From: Bacillota bacterium
GTDB lineage: Bacteria > Bacillota > Bacilli > Alicyclobacillales > SLC66
Assembly: GCA_021846285.1 (NCBI GenBank)
Contig: JAJZCB010000006.1
Location: forward strand, 1-64,000
DNA: 64,000 nucleotides
Reading direction: 5' to 3'
Both the position numbers and the translations under genes were made by a program. Shown here piece after piece: positions 9,148 to 21,764 of the stretch. Under the pieces are notes generated by a model, which had not been told where the DNA came from, did no database searches, and saw only the letters and a program-made list of their open reading frames with translations. Numbering within the stretch: position 1 is the first letter of the stretch; each line of letters starts with the position of its first letter.

Positions 9148-9831
9148 TTATAGATCCCGCTCGAGACCTTTTGTACGCAGTTCTATCTGTCTTTTGAAGG
9201 CAAATTGCACGATGCGTTGTTGAGCGGTATTGGGAATCTCCGTAAAACGAATCGCCAGCAGGGGATACGGGCGGTCTGCCTGGATCAATCGCCGTATAAT
9301 CAGGCCTTTGGCTGAAATAGGACCGACACCGATCGCTTCACCGGGAAGAGTAAACTTCACAGAAACGGTGTCGCCCGGGTGCAACGGATAATCTCTTTCA
9401 GGATAAAACGACATACCGCCGCCGCTGATATCCTGAGTCATCCCCTTCCCACTGATCAGCGCAGGCGATTCGTCCCTCACAATGAGCAGGAAACTGATGT
9501 TGATGCCCACATGGACACGGACGAAGGATCGCCGCTGGATTCTCACAATGTCGCTGGCCTTTGGACGGACTAACGCGTACGCGGCCAGTTTCCCGATATA
9601 TAGACGCTGCAAAGTGACGGTCTCAAACTGGTAGAGCGCCCCTGCTCCATCCCGATAGGTAACCCGGACATGATCGCCGTCGACAATGTCGAGCCGTCGA
9701 TGGGACTCCTGTTCCAGAGGTTCATCCACGTAAAGTTCAAGGTCGGCAATATCAAGCAGACGAGCGTGACCGCGCCCCTCTGGGGTCGTTCGGTCAACGT
9801 ACAGTCTCTGTCCAATTCTTGGCAACGACAT
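9148..9831 (-). CDS. PilZ-domain c-di-GMP receptor, YcgR/YpfA type
   Basis: 227 residues. An N-terminal YcgR-like beta domain precedes a PilZ domain with the two ligand motifs RRSFVR (about 98) and DISGGG (about 131). Proteins of this kind bind cyclic di-GMP and in Bacillus (YpfA/MotI) brake the flagellar motor. It is the first gene before cmk, as in Bacillus. A GGDEF protein elsewhere in the window (44964-45947) is a possible source of its ligand. Confidence 0.87.
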   Translation of the reverse strand: MSLPRIGQRLYVDRTTPEGRGHARLLDIADLELYVDEPLEQESHRRLDIVDGDHVRVTYRDGAGALYQFETVTLQRLYIGKLAAYALVRPKASDIVRIQRRSFVRVHVGINISFLLIVRDESPALISGKGMTQDISGGGMSFYPERDYPLHPGDTVSVKFTLPGEAIGVGPISAKGLIIRRLIQADRPYPLLAIRFTEIPNTAQQRIVQFAFKRQIELRTKGLERDL

Positions 9832-9932
9832 AACCCATTCACCCCACCCTCGCCATGATTATAGCTTTATTTACACATACTTAAAAGGGAGATGAATGCC
9901 TCATCCCCCCTTTTTATTCGACGACTGAGCTT

Positions 9933-11267
9933 TTAGATGTTTTCCAGTTCAGCTTTTGTTAACTTATCCACCGACACAACCTCGCCGTTGTGGGCATTGA
10001 CACTAACCTCGAACGCCGTTCCATTGTTCCTGCCCATAAACTCATAAACGAGAACTGAACGGCGGCCGGCTGGCTCAAGGACTGCCAAACGCGTCTGAAG
10101 CACAGAAAAGTTGGCGCTTAGAACACGTTGCGCCTGCCCCGCGGTTATGGTCGGTTGAAGCGAAATCTGAGGAGTCGCGGCGCCGACAAGACTACTGGCG
10201 TCAAAACCCGTCACTCGCCCGTTGTTCAGATTGACTTTGACAAGGATAGGCCGGGACTCACGGGCGATCGTTGCGAACACGGGCACATACGTGTAGGCGC
10301 CCCTGTTGCCGTAGTGCACCTGGCGTTTCAACACTACGTTAGAGTAGCCATGGGCCTGCAGGAAACGGTCCGCCTGTATAAGTCCTTGACTGACGGTGTA
10401 ACGGGTTGGGCCTGCCATCGACTCTTCCGTGGTCATCCACAATACCTGACCAGAGTGCAGGGCCACACCGACCGATGTCAGTAAGCCAGCGCGTTGACGT
10501 ACTGTCACCAGGTAGCCGGGTGTGTCAAAACCTGGTCCGAGACGTTGCGCGGTCGCCGGATCTTGCGGAGCGGCGCCCACGAATGCCTTCGCGCGTATGA
10601 TCGCTTGCGCACCTGTCAATGAGCCTGGGGTTCCCCGTTGCGCTCCCATGGACGAATCGGCGTGCATCCACGGTGATGCACGCCCCGTGGATGGTTGAGA
10701 GAGAGCATCCAGAGACCAAAACCGTTTGGCCAGCGATGACGGACGGCCCACAGCGCCCACGGAGGCGCCAGCCGCTATGAAGGAAGACGGAGATTGCAAG
10801 AATTCACTCTGAAGCGACCGGGTCGATCCTTCCAGCCGCGTTGACTCTTTATACAGTTGTTGGACCGTTTTTTGTTGCCTGGCCGTCAATGTGGTATCGT
10901 TCGCATGAGCGTTCGCGAGGTCATCCGTTGTCGCGATCACACGGCCCAAAAAACTGGCAATCGCTCCGCTGCCCGACAGGGCGCTCGGCAGACGGTTGGC
11001 GTCTGTTTGCCCGATGGCCGCATAGCGCGCCGCCATGTGAAGTTTTGCGCTCACGATACGGGGGGACGTGGTGACCTGTGCGCTTGCGAGAGCATCCTGC
11101 ATTTCGTCAATGTCATAGACCATGCCATGAAAAGCGGACTGGTAGTCTGTCTCCAGTTGCACGAGAGAAGCGGAACGCAACTGGTGTTCATTGAAACCGT
11201 AAAGAAGTGCGCCTATCAGCCCTAACGCAAGTGCAGGTACTGCCCATTCGGGCCATGTTCGTCTCAC
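9933..11267 (-). CDS. ypeB: Germination protein YpeB
   Basis: 444 residues from a GTG that follows AGGAGGCGGCACA; the longer open frame upstream has no such site. One N-terminal transmembrane helix (about 10-25) is followed by a long extracytoplasmic domain and PepSY-type repeats near the C-terminus. YpeB stabilises and localises the cortex lytic enzyme SleB in the spore. The gene starts 11 nt after sleB, the standard bicistronic arrangement. Confidence 0.94.
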   Translation of the reverse strand: MRRTWPEWAVPALALGLIGALLYGFNEHQLRSASLVQLETDYQSAFHGMVYDIDEMQDALASAQVTTSPRIVSAKLHMAARYAAIGQTDANRLPSALSGSGAIASFLGRVIATTDDLANAHANDTTLTARQQKTVQQLYKESTRLEGSTRSLQSEFLQSPSSFIAAGASVGAVGRPSSLAKRFWSLDALSQPSTGRASPWMHADSSMGAQRGTPGSLTGAQAIIRAKAFVGAAPQDPATAQRLGPGFDTPGYLVTVRQRAGLLTSVGVALHSGQVLWMTTEESMAGPTRYTVSQGLIQADRFLQAHGYSNVVLKRQVHYGNRGAYTYVPVFATIARESRPILVKVNLNNGRVTGFDASSLVGAATPQISLQPTITAGQAQRVLSANFSVLQTRLAVLEPAGRRSVLVYEFMGRNNGTAFEVSVNAHNGEVVSVDKLTKAELENI

Positions 11268-11278
11268 TGTGCCGCCTC

Positions 11279-12097
11279 CTACTTTGCGAATACGTGATTG
11301 CCGATGCGCAGCATGACCGGCTGTGACCAAATCCAGCCGGATGTCGCAGTGGCGGGATTCCAGTAGTACAATGCGCCATGAGTTGGATCCCAGCCATGAA
11401 CGGCGTCCATGACCGCCTGAACGTTCTGCTGGTGAACACCAAGCCACGCCTGACCGTTCGATATTGATGTAAACGCTCCCGGCTGATAGATGATGGATGG
11501 AATCGAGTGTGGAAATCTGGTGCTGTGGAAACGATTTAAAATCACGGCAGCCACCGCGACCTGACCCTGGAGCGACTGGTTTCTGGCTTCCCCATAGACA
11601 ACGTGCGCCATCAAATTGATGTCGTTGCTGGACACTCCCGCTATTCCGGAGGTCGTAGGACCGATCGGTCCGGAACTGGCGGAAGCGACGCCGGCGGATC
11701 CGCCCGATCTTGCAGGTGGGGAGGCTGCTGTCATCCGGCGGGTGGTTTTGGAACTGTTAATCCCAGCTTTGCCGCTGCCCGCGCCCGGCCAATGTACGGT
11801 CGCCTTTTTTAACATGGTCCATGTCGATTGACTGGTCAGACCCGTGATAGGCATGCCAAAGGCGTATTGAAAATCGCGCACTGCCCAATACGTCTGCCAC
11901 GTGTAAAGGCCGTTCAAAACGCCATGATAATACCCCAGGAATCCTAAACGACTCTGCAGTTCGGTGACTGCCGTTCCCTGACTGCCCGCAATCAGATTCG
12001 GTTCAGAAGAGGCCTTTGCTACTCCGAACGGACAAGACATCATGGTCATTGCGCATAGAGTCATTAGAGCGGCGGCGAGCTGTGTGACGCGTTGCAT
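11279..12097 (-). CDS. sleB: Spore cortex-lytic enzyme SleB
   Basis: 272 residues. A signal peptide (about 1-29) is followed by a peptidoglycan-binding domain (about 38-97), a Ser/Gly/Ala-rich linker and the SleB hydrolase domain (about 155-272), whose HVVYGEARNQ holds the catalytic glutamate. It is a lytic transglycosylase that degrades cortex peptidoglycan containing muramic delta-lactam during germination. It forms an operon with ypeB. Confidence 0.96.
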   Translation of the reverse strand: MQRVTQLAAALMTLCAMTMMSCPFGVAKASSEPNLIAGSQGTAVTELQSRLGFLGYYHGVLNGLYTWQTYWAVRDFQYAFGMPITGLTSQSTWTMLKKATVHWPGAGSGKAGINSSKTTRRMTAASPPARSGGSAGVASASSGPIGPTTSGIAGVSSNDINLMAHVVYGEARNQSLQGQVAVAAVILNRFHSTRFPHSIPSIIYQPGAFTSISNGQAWLGVHQQNVQAVMDAVHGWDPTHGALYYWNPATATSGWIWSQPVMLRIGNHVFAK

Positions 12098-12177
12098 GGC
12101 GAACCCCCCAAGCCTTGCGTAAATGGTTGTTTACATCTAGTCTTAGCCAGAGAACAAACCATTATGTAACAGATGCA

Positions 12178-12222
12178 AAGAGCGGTGAGATCCCAGTATA
12201 ACTGGGGGATCTCACCGCTCTT
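12178..12222 (-). terminator. Strong hairpin after the small zinc-ribbon gene
   Basis: AAGAGCGGTGAGATCCC and its complement form a near-perfect stem of about 18 bp with a short loop, ending in CTCTTTGC on the minus strand. The T-run is short. It lies 25 nt below the stop of the 68-aa gene and most likely ends its transcript before sleB. Confidence 0.65.
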
Positions 12223-12246
12223 CAGGTCACTTGTCTCGCTGCCCTG

Positions 12247-12453
12247 TCAGGCCAAGGTCTCGATATCAAATTCGCGATCATTATCACACAAGCAACGTCG
12301 AAACCCAGTCTCCACATGTCCGCGCATATCGCGCACACCTCGCAGGATGAACACTTCCCCGCATTTACGGCAACGGATGTGAATCTTCACCCGACCGCTC
12401 GGAGTCTCGAGTTCGCCATTCGATTCTTGCAAAGTCACGGATTCAGAACGCAT
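12247..12453 (-). CDS. Small protein with CxxC and CxC cysteines (putative zinc ribbon)
   Basis: 68 residues from the ATG at 12453, behind GTAGGAGGGTAGGGAAG. It carries CRKCG (about 28-32) and CLC (about 55-57), spaced as in a zinc ribbon. I do not recognise the family. It is a single gene bounded by its own hairpin, between glutamate dehydrogenase and sleB. Confidence 0.65.
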   Translation of the reverse strand: MRSESVTLQESNGELETPSGRVKIHIRCRKCGEVFILRGVRDMRGHVETGFRRCLCDNDREFDIETLA

Positions 12454-12514
12454 CTTCCCTACCCTCCTACTTGCCCCGTTCATCGTTTCCAGTATGCGCC
12501 GACCAAGGCGTCAA

Positions 12515-13777
12515 TCATACCCAACCGCGCAATTCCACGGCTTCCGCCATGCGTCGCACACCCACCATGTAGGCGGCCAGCCGCATGTCAATTTTACGGG
12601 CCTGGGCGGTCTTGTAGACCGTTTCAAAAGACCTTACCATAAGGTCTTCCAGACGCGTGGCGACCTCTGTTTCAGTCCAGTAATACCCCTGATTGTTTTG
12701 CACCCACTCAAAATACGAAACGATAACTCCGCCTGAATTGCCCAAGACGTCGGGAACCAGCAACACATCCCGTTCTGTCAACACGCGCGTGGCATCCATC
12801 GTCGTTGGCCCATTGGCCGCTTCTACAACGATCTTTGCCTTAATCTCACTGGCGTTGGCCAGCGTGATCTGATTTTCGATTGCGGCGGGAACGAGAATAT
12901 CACAGTCCAGTTCAAGCAGTTCTTTATTGGAAATTGTATTTTTAAACAGCTTTGTGACAGTGCCAAAGGAATCGCGGCGTTCAAGGAGAGACTCGATATC
13001 CAGACCCTGTTCGTCGTGCAATGCGCCGTACGCATCTGAAATGGCAATGACTTTCGCTCCTGCGTCATGCATGAATTTGGCGAGATAACTGCCTGCATTG
13101 CCAAAGCCCTGAACCACCACCCTGCTCCCTTCAAGAGTGATGCCCTTTACCTTGGCCGCTTCACGTATACAGATCGCAACCCCACGCGCAGTGGAAGTGT
13201 CCCTGCCCAACGATCCGCCTAAAGCGATCGGTTTTCCCGTAATGAAATTCGGGGAATCGAATTCCCTTATGCGGCTGTACTCGTCCATCATCCAGGCCAT
13301 CACCTGGGAATTTGTCATCACATCGGGGGCAGGAATGTCTTTGGACGGTCCGACAATCTGACTGATGGCGCGAACATATCCACGGGCCAGGCGTTCCTGT
13401 TCGCGAAATGACATCTCTCGCGGATCGCAGATAACACCGCCTTTTCCACCGCCGTACGGGAGATTCGCGATGCCGCATTTCACGCTCATCCAGATTGAGA
13501 GCGCCTTGACTTCGTCCTCCGTCACTTCTGGATGAAAGCGAATGCCACCCTTGGTTGGACCGATTGCATCATTGTGCTGAGCGCGATAGCCGGTAAACAC
13601 TCTGACGTTTCCATCGTCCATTCGAACCGGAATCCGAACCGTAAGGACGCGAATCGGTTCCTTCAGCAATTCGTACATGTCAGGTCCGTAGCCGAGTTTT
13701 GTCACCGCTTCCCTGATAACCGCCTGGGTGCTTGTGAGCACATTCAGATTCTCCGAAGAAGCATCGCTTTGCGACAT
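12515..13777 (-). CDS. Glutamate dehydrogenase, NAD-type (GudB/RocG family)
   Basis: 420 residues from MSQSDASSENLN. It shows the substrate pocket PTKGGIRFHP, the catalytic lysine region LPYGGGKGGV, and the dinucleotide fold VVVQGFGNAGSYLAKF. It interconverts glutamate and 2-oxoglutarate, and in Bacilli generally works in the catabolic direction. With gltB in the same window, the chromosome carries both routes of the glutamate node. I cannot tell GudB from RocG. Confidence 0.93.
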   Translation of the reverse strand: MSQSDASSENLNVLTSTQAVIREAVTKLGYGPDMYELLKEPIRVLTVRIPVRMDDGNVRVFTGYRAQHNDAIGPTKGGIRFHPEVTEDEVKALSIWMSVKCGIANLPYGGGKGGVICDPREMSFREQERLARGYVRAISQIVGPSKDIPAPDVMTNSQVMAWMMDEYSRIREFDSPNFITGKPIALGGSLGRDTSTARGVAICIREAAKVKGITLEGSRVVVQGFGNAGSYLAKFMHDAGAKVIAISDAYGALHDEQGLDIESLLERRDSFGTVTKLFKNTISNKELLELDCDILVPAAIENQITLANASEIKAKIVVEAANGPTTMDATRVLTERDVLLVPDVLGNSGGVIVSYFEWVQNNQGYYWTETEVATRLEDLMVRSFETVYKTAQARKIDMRLAAYMVGVRRMAEAVELRGWV

Positions 13778-13894
13778 GATTTCGCCACCTTTTAGTATTC
13801 CGGCACGACGAGTCCGTATTTCATGGACAGTATAACAGCCCAATTGAAAATTGGTCAAATCTGTTTCGCTGCTCCACTTTGCAGAATGCGTTGC

Positions 13895-14836
13895 CTATAC
13901 CATGCGTTTGGCTCTCTGGTACGCCCGTTGGATGATCAAATCAAGAAATGCGCCGAAGCTGAGACCGTTGAACCGGGCGGCGTCAGGGATCAGGCTTGTG
14001 CTCGTCATTCCCGGCAGAGTGTTTACCTCGAGCAATACCGGTCCATCGCGTCCTACAATGAAATCGACGCGCGCGTAGTCCTGACAGCCCACTGACCGGT
14101 ATGCGTCCAGGGCCATCCGCTCAATTTGCGTTAGCAGTCTCTCGTTCAGTCGGGCAGGGATGATGTGCTGACTGCCGCCTTCTTTGTACTTGGAATCGTA
14201 ATCATACAGTTCCGCAGTCGGCACAATTTCGATCACGCCGAGAACGCGTGCGTCCGAAGCGTCGCCAACGACGGCTACTGTAACCTCCATGCCAGCAATA
14301 TACTGTTCGGCGAGAACCTGTTCATCGTACTGCAACGCGGATTCCAGTCCAAGCAGGCCTTGCGCCGGGTTATGAGCAAGAGTCAGACCGAGCGTCGAGC
14401 CTTCTCGGTTTGGTTTGATGATGTATGGCCACCCGAGCAAGTTCCCAAGGCGGAGCGCTTCCTCTTCAGAAGGTTGCTGCTCGCCTCGCGTGATCACCAC
14501 ATCTCTGGCGACTGTGAGACCACAACTCTCCAGGAAACGCTTTGTGCGTATTTTATCAATAGCCATCGCACTGGCCAGGACACCCGACCCCACGTATGGA
14601 TACCCAAGCAATTCCAGAGCCCCCTGTACGGTGCCATCTTCGCCCAGACGACCATGAAGACCGATAAACACGAGATCTGGATGAAACGAGCGCAACTCGT
14701 CAAAAAATGCATCCGTGAGGTCAATCCCCTGCACTTCGTACCCAAGTTCCAGTAAGACCTCAATCACCTGTGAACCGGACATGAGCGAGACTTCCCGTTC
14801 GGCTGATTTGCCGCCGTAAATGACAGCCACTTTCAT
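13895..14836 (-). CDS. ddl: D-alanine--D-alanine ligase
   Basis: 313 residues from MKVAVIYGGKSAEREVS, with GAAGGA upstream. ATP-grasp fold with FIGLHGRLGEDG, IIKPNREGST and EVNTLPGMT. It makes the D-Ala-D-Ala dipeptide of peptidoglycan. A longer open frame exists upstream, but the chosen start is the family start. Confidence 0.96.
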   Translation of the reverse strand: MKVAVIYGGKSAEREVSLMSGSQVIEVLLELGYEVQGIDLTDAFFDELRSFHPDLVFIGLHGRLGEDGTVQGALELLGYPYVGSGVLASAMAIDKIRTKRFLESCGLTVARDVVITRGEQQPSEEEALRLGNLLGWPYIIKPNREGSTLGLTLAHNPAQGLLGLESALQYDEQVLAEQYIAGMEVTVAVVGDASDARVLGVIEIVPTAELYDYDSKYKEGGSQHIIPARLNERLLTQIERMALDAYRSVGCQDYARVDFIVGRDGPVLLEVNTLPGMTSTSLIPDAARFNGLSFGAFLDLIIQRAYQRAKRMV

Positions 14837-14913
14837 GTCTATTCCTTCTCTCGCCAAGTTTTCAAATACGGAGACGGCCATCAGGCGGGTTTCACATTCC
14901 ATAGCCAATAGAG

Positions 14914-16023
14914 TCAAATCAAGGCTTCCACCATGCGAGCGAGATAAGCGATAGGCCATACATAAGCAAACAGTTCGTCGACGACCTGGAATTCCCTTTC
15001 ATGAGTGACGCCGACTGTTCCACCGACAAACAGTTGCAACGTAGGCGCCGCTTGGCTTACGTCGCCCAGGTCTGTCGCCCCTGGCAGTTCCGTCAGTTCC
15101 GCGATCGCTACGGAAGGACTCATGTCAGCCAGTATCGAACGCGCGCGCCCGCGAAGTGCCGAGTTCTGCACCAATGGCGCATACCGTACGACCAATTCGG
15201 CTGACATGCGGAACATCACGGACAACGTCTGCGCCATGGTGCGCACATCTTCCTGCGACACACAGCTGCCTGGTGTTGTCTCCATCCATAAATCGATGCT
15301 GACGCTTCCTATTTTATATGTATGAGAGACACATTGGGGATACAGGATCATCGCTGCTCGGGCGCTCACTGCCTGCGCCATCTCTTCCAGTCGCGAAGGT
15401 TCTGATTGCTCCATGGACAAGCACTCGGGCCATGGCGTCATGCGCAGCCATATGCCGCCGCGTATGTGATCCACCACGTACGCCACGCGACCTGGGGACT
15501 TATCCGCCAGATGAGTGCCAAGCACGGCTGCGGCCCCGGCAAATACCTCCTCAGACAACAGTCGCTGCTTTCCGGTAACATAGGGAATCGGCCACTGAGG
15601 ATCAAAGGCGGGTCGGCACTCTTCCGCTGGACATCCAATGATGCGCAGGGCAACGCCGTCCGGGAGGGAGTCGCGGGCCAGGAACATGGCAAGCCCGAGG
15701 GCGTGAACCGACTGCGCGTGATGTCCACACAGATGGCGCCAGTTCAGCCTCCCACACTCTGTAACGCCTACCGCGTCAAGATCCGCTGTTACAATGATCT
15801 TTTTTTCCGCATGTTGATAATCGCCGATCGTGATTACGGGCGTTGTGTTCCCCAGGAGCAGCTCGAACGCAAGGTCATACGCGCGGGCGGTACGCTCCCA
15901 CACGGCCACAGTGCCAACCTCTTCATAGCCAGGTTCAGCCAGTTCCTGGAGTTCGTGCGCAAGAGCGATCAATTCAGTTTCCATCTGCTCCAGACGGGTA
16001 GGCAGCAATGGCGGATGCGACAA
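14914..16023 (-). CDS. M20-type amidohydrolase-like protein with altered metal site
   Basis: 369 residues from a TTG preceded by GAGGA. The fold resembles M20 amidohydrolases: TADLDAVG, a CGHHAQ segment where typical members have CGHDxH, and PAEEC for the Glu pair. The substitution in the second motif makes the reaction uncertain. Substrate unknown. It lies between mecA and ddl, all on one strand with short gaps. Confidence 0.7.
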   Translation of the reverse strand: MSHPPLLPTRLEQMETELIALAHELQELAEPGYEEVGTVAVWERTARAYDLAFELLLGNTTPVITIGDYQHAEKKIIVTADLDAVGVTECGRLNWRHLCGHHAQSVHALGLAMFLARDSLPDGVALRIIGCPAEECRPAFDPQWPIPYVTGKQRLLSEEVFAGAAAVLGTHLADKSPGRVAYVVDHIRGGIWLRMTPWPECLSMEQSEPSRLEEMAQAVSARAAMILYPQCVSHTYKIGSVSIDLWMETTPGSCVSQEDVRTMAQTLSVMFRMSAELVVRYAPLVQNSALRGRARSILADMSPSVAIAELTELPGATDLGDVSQAAPTLQLFVGGTVGVTHEREFQVVDELFAYVWPIAYLARMVEALI

Positions 16024-16046
16024 GGCAACCGTCCTCTCCGCAGGGG

Positions 16047-16643
16047 TTACTGTCGCTCTCGCAAAAAGTGACGGGCAATGAGCTCCAGCGCGTTGCCGTC
16101 TGCGATGCGATTTCCATACTCCTCAAGCATGGCCTGTGTGACTGAAGACAGTTCCCCGTATTCATGCAACAAAGACCACAGTGCATCGTATTCATTCTCT
16201 GGAACCGTCTCATCGTCAAAAGACAGGTGGTAATGACCCTTGTAGTGGTATAGTGAGCAGTCGATTGGGCATACTTCAAGAATCGCTGTGGCCACTCTTA
16301 CGACATCCTCGAAATCGGAAAAGGCAAACACGAACGCGCCGAATGGATCCGAGTCTGAGTCATCCGATTCTACGGGTTCTGCGTGATCCCCGGGGGGCAA
16401 GCTGGGAACCTGAGTGACGATCAACACCACCCCTTCCGTGGGCATGGTGAACGCCTCGACAGCGATGGGCCCTACGATCTCAAACCCGACTTCCGTGTAC
16501 GCAACTTCCATCATGTCCCAAAACAGTTCCTGAACCTTTTTCCCGTTTTGCCACATCTCATCTCTGTCAATGCCGCGCGCCTCAAGGTCATCGTAACTAA
16601 TGGAGATGCGCAATTTGTTTCTCGCAATCTTCTCAACTCGCAT
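16047..16643 (-). CDS. mecA: Adaptor protein MecA
   Basis: 198 residues beginning MRVEKIARNKLRISISYDDL, the substrate-binding N-terminal domain of MecA, with an acidic linker (about 95-112) and the C-terminal ClpC-binding domain. MecA delivers proteins such as ComK to ClpCP. The start is behind AAAGGA. A perfect 14-bp palindrome lies about 110 bp upstream and may be a regulatory site. Confidence 0.93.
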   Translation of the reverse strand: MRVEKIARNKLRISISYDDLEARGIDRDEMWQNGKKVQELFWDMMEVAYTEVGFEIVGPIAVEAFTMPTEGVVLIVTQVPSLPPGDHAEPVESDDSDSDPFGAFVFAFSDFEDVVRVATAILEVCPIDCSLYHYKGHYHLSFDDETVPENEYDALWSLLHEYGELSSVTQAMLEEYGNRIADGNALELIARHFLRERQ

Positions 16644-16753
16644 CGAGTCCCCGTCCTTTCCAGGAGAGCGCTGCATCTCAGGATCATCGCGCGCCGACAG
16701 AAACCCATGGGTCAGTTGTCACGCACAGTTTATCTTTCCTGTAATGATACTCA

Positions 16754-16767
16754 CAAACGATCGTTTG
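16754..16767. promoter_or_regulatory. Perfect palindrome CAAACGATCGTTTG upstream of mecA
   Basis: A 14-bp perfect dyad in the 190-bp gap between the M20-type gene and mecA. Size and position suit a dimeric repressor site, but I know no regulator with this consensus. Confidence 0.35.
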
Positions 16768-16830
16768 CGCTAGTGGTAAATACACGGGTTTGGTACCGCC
16801 TTTTTACATGGTGCTGAGTTTCGACCGCTG

Positions 16831-18321
16831 TCAATCACTCGCCTGTTCAGTGAGCCAGTTCGCAAATAATCTCGCGTACCTGCGTGTAGCGGCAAGCACA
16901 TCCTGTTCACTGACACACTCGCCTGCTTCATACGCATGGTCTTCCTGTCCGGCCAGGACAGGTCCAAAAGAAACTCCCCGAACATGGTCTGGAAAGCGTG
17001 TCAGCGGCCCTCGCACCCCACTCGTCTTCTGGTGCGCAACTGAATCAGCATTGGCCGCCAGGGCCGTATCAAGCATACGAAGAAGACGGCCTGGCACGGA
17101 GTCTTTGCGACCCCCCACCAGTCGTCTTGGTCGCGCGAATCCTCCGCGTGCAAGACGACTGCGCAGATCTTCCAGAATAATGGTCGGATCAATCTCCCCA
17201 GGCAACCGCGTGGCACAACGCAGATCGACATGGTCCTTGCCCATCGCCAACTGGCCCACGCTCCATGCCGTATCACTGTGTTGACCATCTCGATACTGTC
17301 CGCGTTCGTCAAAAGTCTCGGCGATCCATTGGAACGCGCGTTGTCCGTACACAGGCAACTGCGAACACAGTGTAGCCATGTGAATCAGCGCGTTGTCTGC
17401 GCGACGCGGATCACTCGCATGACCACTTCTGCCTGTGGCCGCCATCCTTAGGCCAAGCCTGTCACGCTGTGGATACGGCGCCACAGAAATCGGCAGATCT
17501 CCGTCGGCGATCACTGTTTCAATCTGGCGCAGAACCCTTCCTTCGCTCAGAGCCTCAGGATATAGACTGACGATGGCCAAAGCGGGAACAAGGTCGGATC
17601 GTCCGCCCGCCGTTTCCCACTTCAGGTCGTATGTCTGATCGCCCATGTTCTTTGGCGTCTTAAGCCGAGGCGCACCGTCTGCTCTCGCAGCGGGAAGCCT
17701 TATGTCCACGTCAAGCCAACCGGGATGAGTATACTCAGTGCCGGAGAATGCGCCGTTTACGAGAATGCCCGGATGTTCAAACAGATGTATGCGCGTTGCT
17801 CCAAAGAAACATCGGTGGCCCGATTCAGCGTCGGCGCCAAAGAGAATCCGTACCGCACCGGCACTCGCCCGCGCACCTTGCACTGCCACGGCGGCCTTTA
17901 ACCCATACAGCAGGGCTAGCGCGGGCGCTGCGTGATAGGTAACCAGGGGTCCGCATAAAGCGGTCTCGAAATCAGAAGAGCAGGCGGAGCGAATACTGTC
18001 AGGGGGATGGAGATGGACTGCGGGGCGCGTCGGCGCCGACCCTTCCCCTTGCTCTGACAGCAAGTCATGATGATGCACCACAGTTAACACGTTTGTTCCT
18101 GAACCGGCCTGGACACACAGCAGATCATAGCCATACATGGTTGTGGTAAATCCCAGCGTCTCAGCCGCTGTCGATAGCAATGCCAGTCTCTCGTTGGGCG
18201 CCTCATGAGAGACTACCGGAGATACCCGCAGCAATTCTGCTGTACGGGCTAGTTGTTCCGAAAACAGGCACAGCGCAGCATGATCCGAATCCACAGGGCT
18301 CACCGCGAGCGTCTCAACCAT
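16831..18321 (-). CDS. M20 peptidase-like protein, possibly inactive
   Basis: 496 residues. Features of the M20 family are an HHHDLL motif for the first metal ligands, a lid/dimer domain with GHASDPRRADNALI, and a C-terminal GQEDHAYEAGE. In the region where active members have a DDKG motif with the bridging Asp, this protein reads GPLVTYHAAPALALL, and the usual Glu-Glu pair reads AESG. Loss of metal ligands suggests changed or absent peptidase activity. It lies just upstream of mecA. Confidence 0.7.
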   Translation of the reverse strand: MVETLAVSPVDSDHAALCLFSEQLARTAELLRVSPVVSHEAPNERLALLSTAAETLGFTTTMYGYDLLCVQAGSGTNVLTVVHHHDLLSEQGEGSAPTRPAVHLHPPDSIRSACSSDFETALCGPLVTYHAAPALALLYGLKAAVAVQGARASAGAVRILFGADAESGHRCFFGATRIHLFEHPGILVNGAFSGTEYTHPGWLDVDIRLPAARADGAPRLKTPKNMGDQTYDLKWETAGGRSDLVPALAIVSLYPEALSEGRVLRQIETVIADGDLPISVAPYPQRDRLGLRMAATGRSGHASDPRRADNALIHMATLCSQLPVYGQRAFQWIAETFDERGQYRDGQHSDTAWSVGQLAMGKDHVDLRCATRLPGEIDPTIILEDLRSRLARGGFARPRRLVGGRKDSVPGRLLRMLDTALAANADSVAHQKTSGVRGPLTRFPDHVRGVSFGPVLAGQEDHAYEAGECVSEQDVLAATRRYARLFANWLTEQASD

Positions 18322-18339
18322 CCCTTCGTAACAGGCTCT

Positions 18340-21451
<3,112 letters not shown>

Positions 21452-21455
<4 letters not shown>

Positions 21456-21745
21456 GAAGATCCCTCATACGTCCGCAAAAATTGCTGCAGACGCGTCAGT
21501 CGTTGTTCGATTTTGCGTTTTTCATCCATTAATTCGGCAATCTTGTCCAGATTTTGCTCCTGAAAGTGTTCGAAGGCGATTTCTTCCACATGCTTTGCGC
21601 GGGCGCTCCACAAGGCGCGCACGGCGCCGATGCGGCCGATGCGCGCCTGTCTCATGGCGGCAAAGGAATCGACAAACGGTTTCTCATCGGACTCACGCGA
21701 TGGCGCGAGTGGAACAGCTTGGCCGTTGTATGCGCGCTCATTCAT
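21452..21745 (-). CDS. Small helical protein, paralogue of the next gene
   Basis: 97 residues; the C-terminal half is predicted helical and reads FQEQNLDKIAELMDEK followed by LQQFL. It aligns without gaps to the 86-aa protein encoded upstream (11 identities over 33 positions by my count, including LD-IA-LM and LQQ-L). It overlaps the helicase start by 4 bp. No known family. Confidence 0.65.
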
Positions 21746-21764
21746 AGCTTGCTGACACCCCCAG

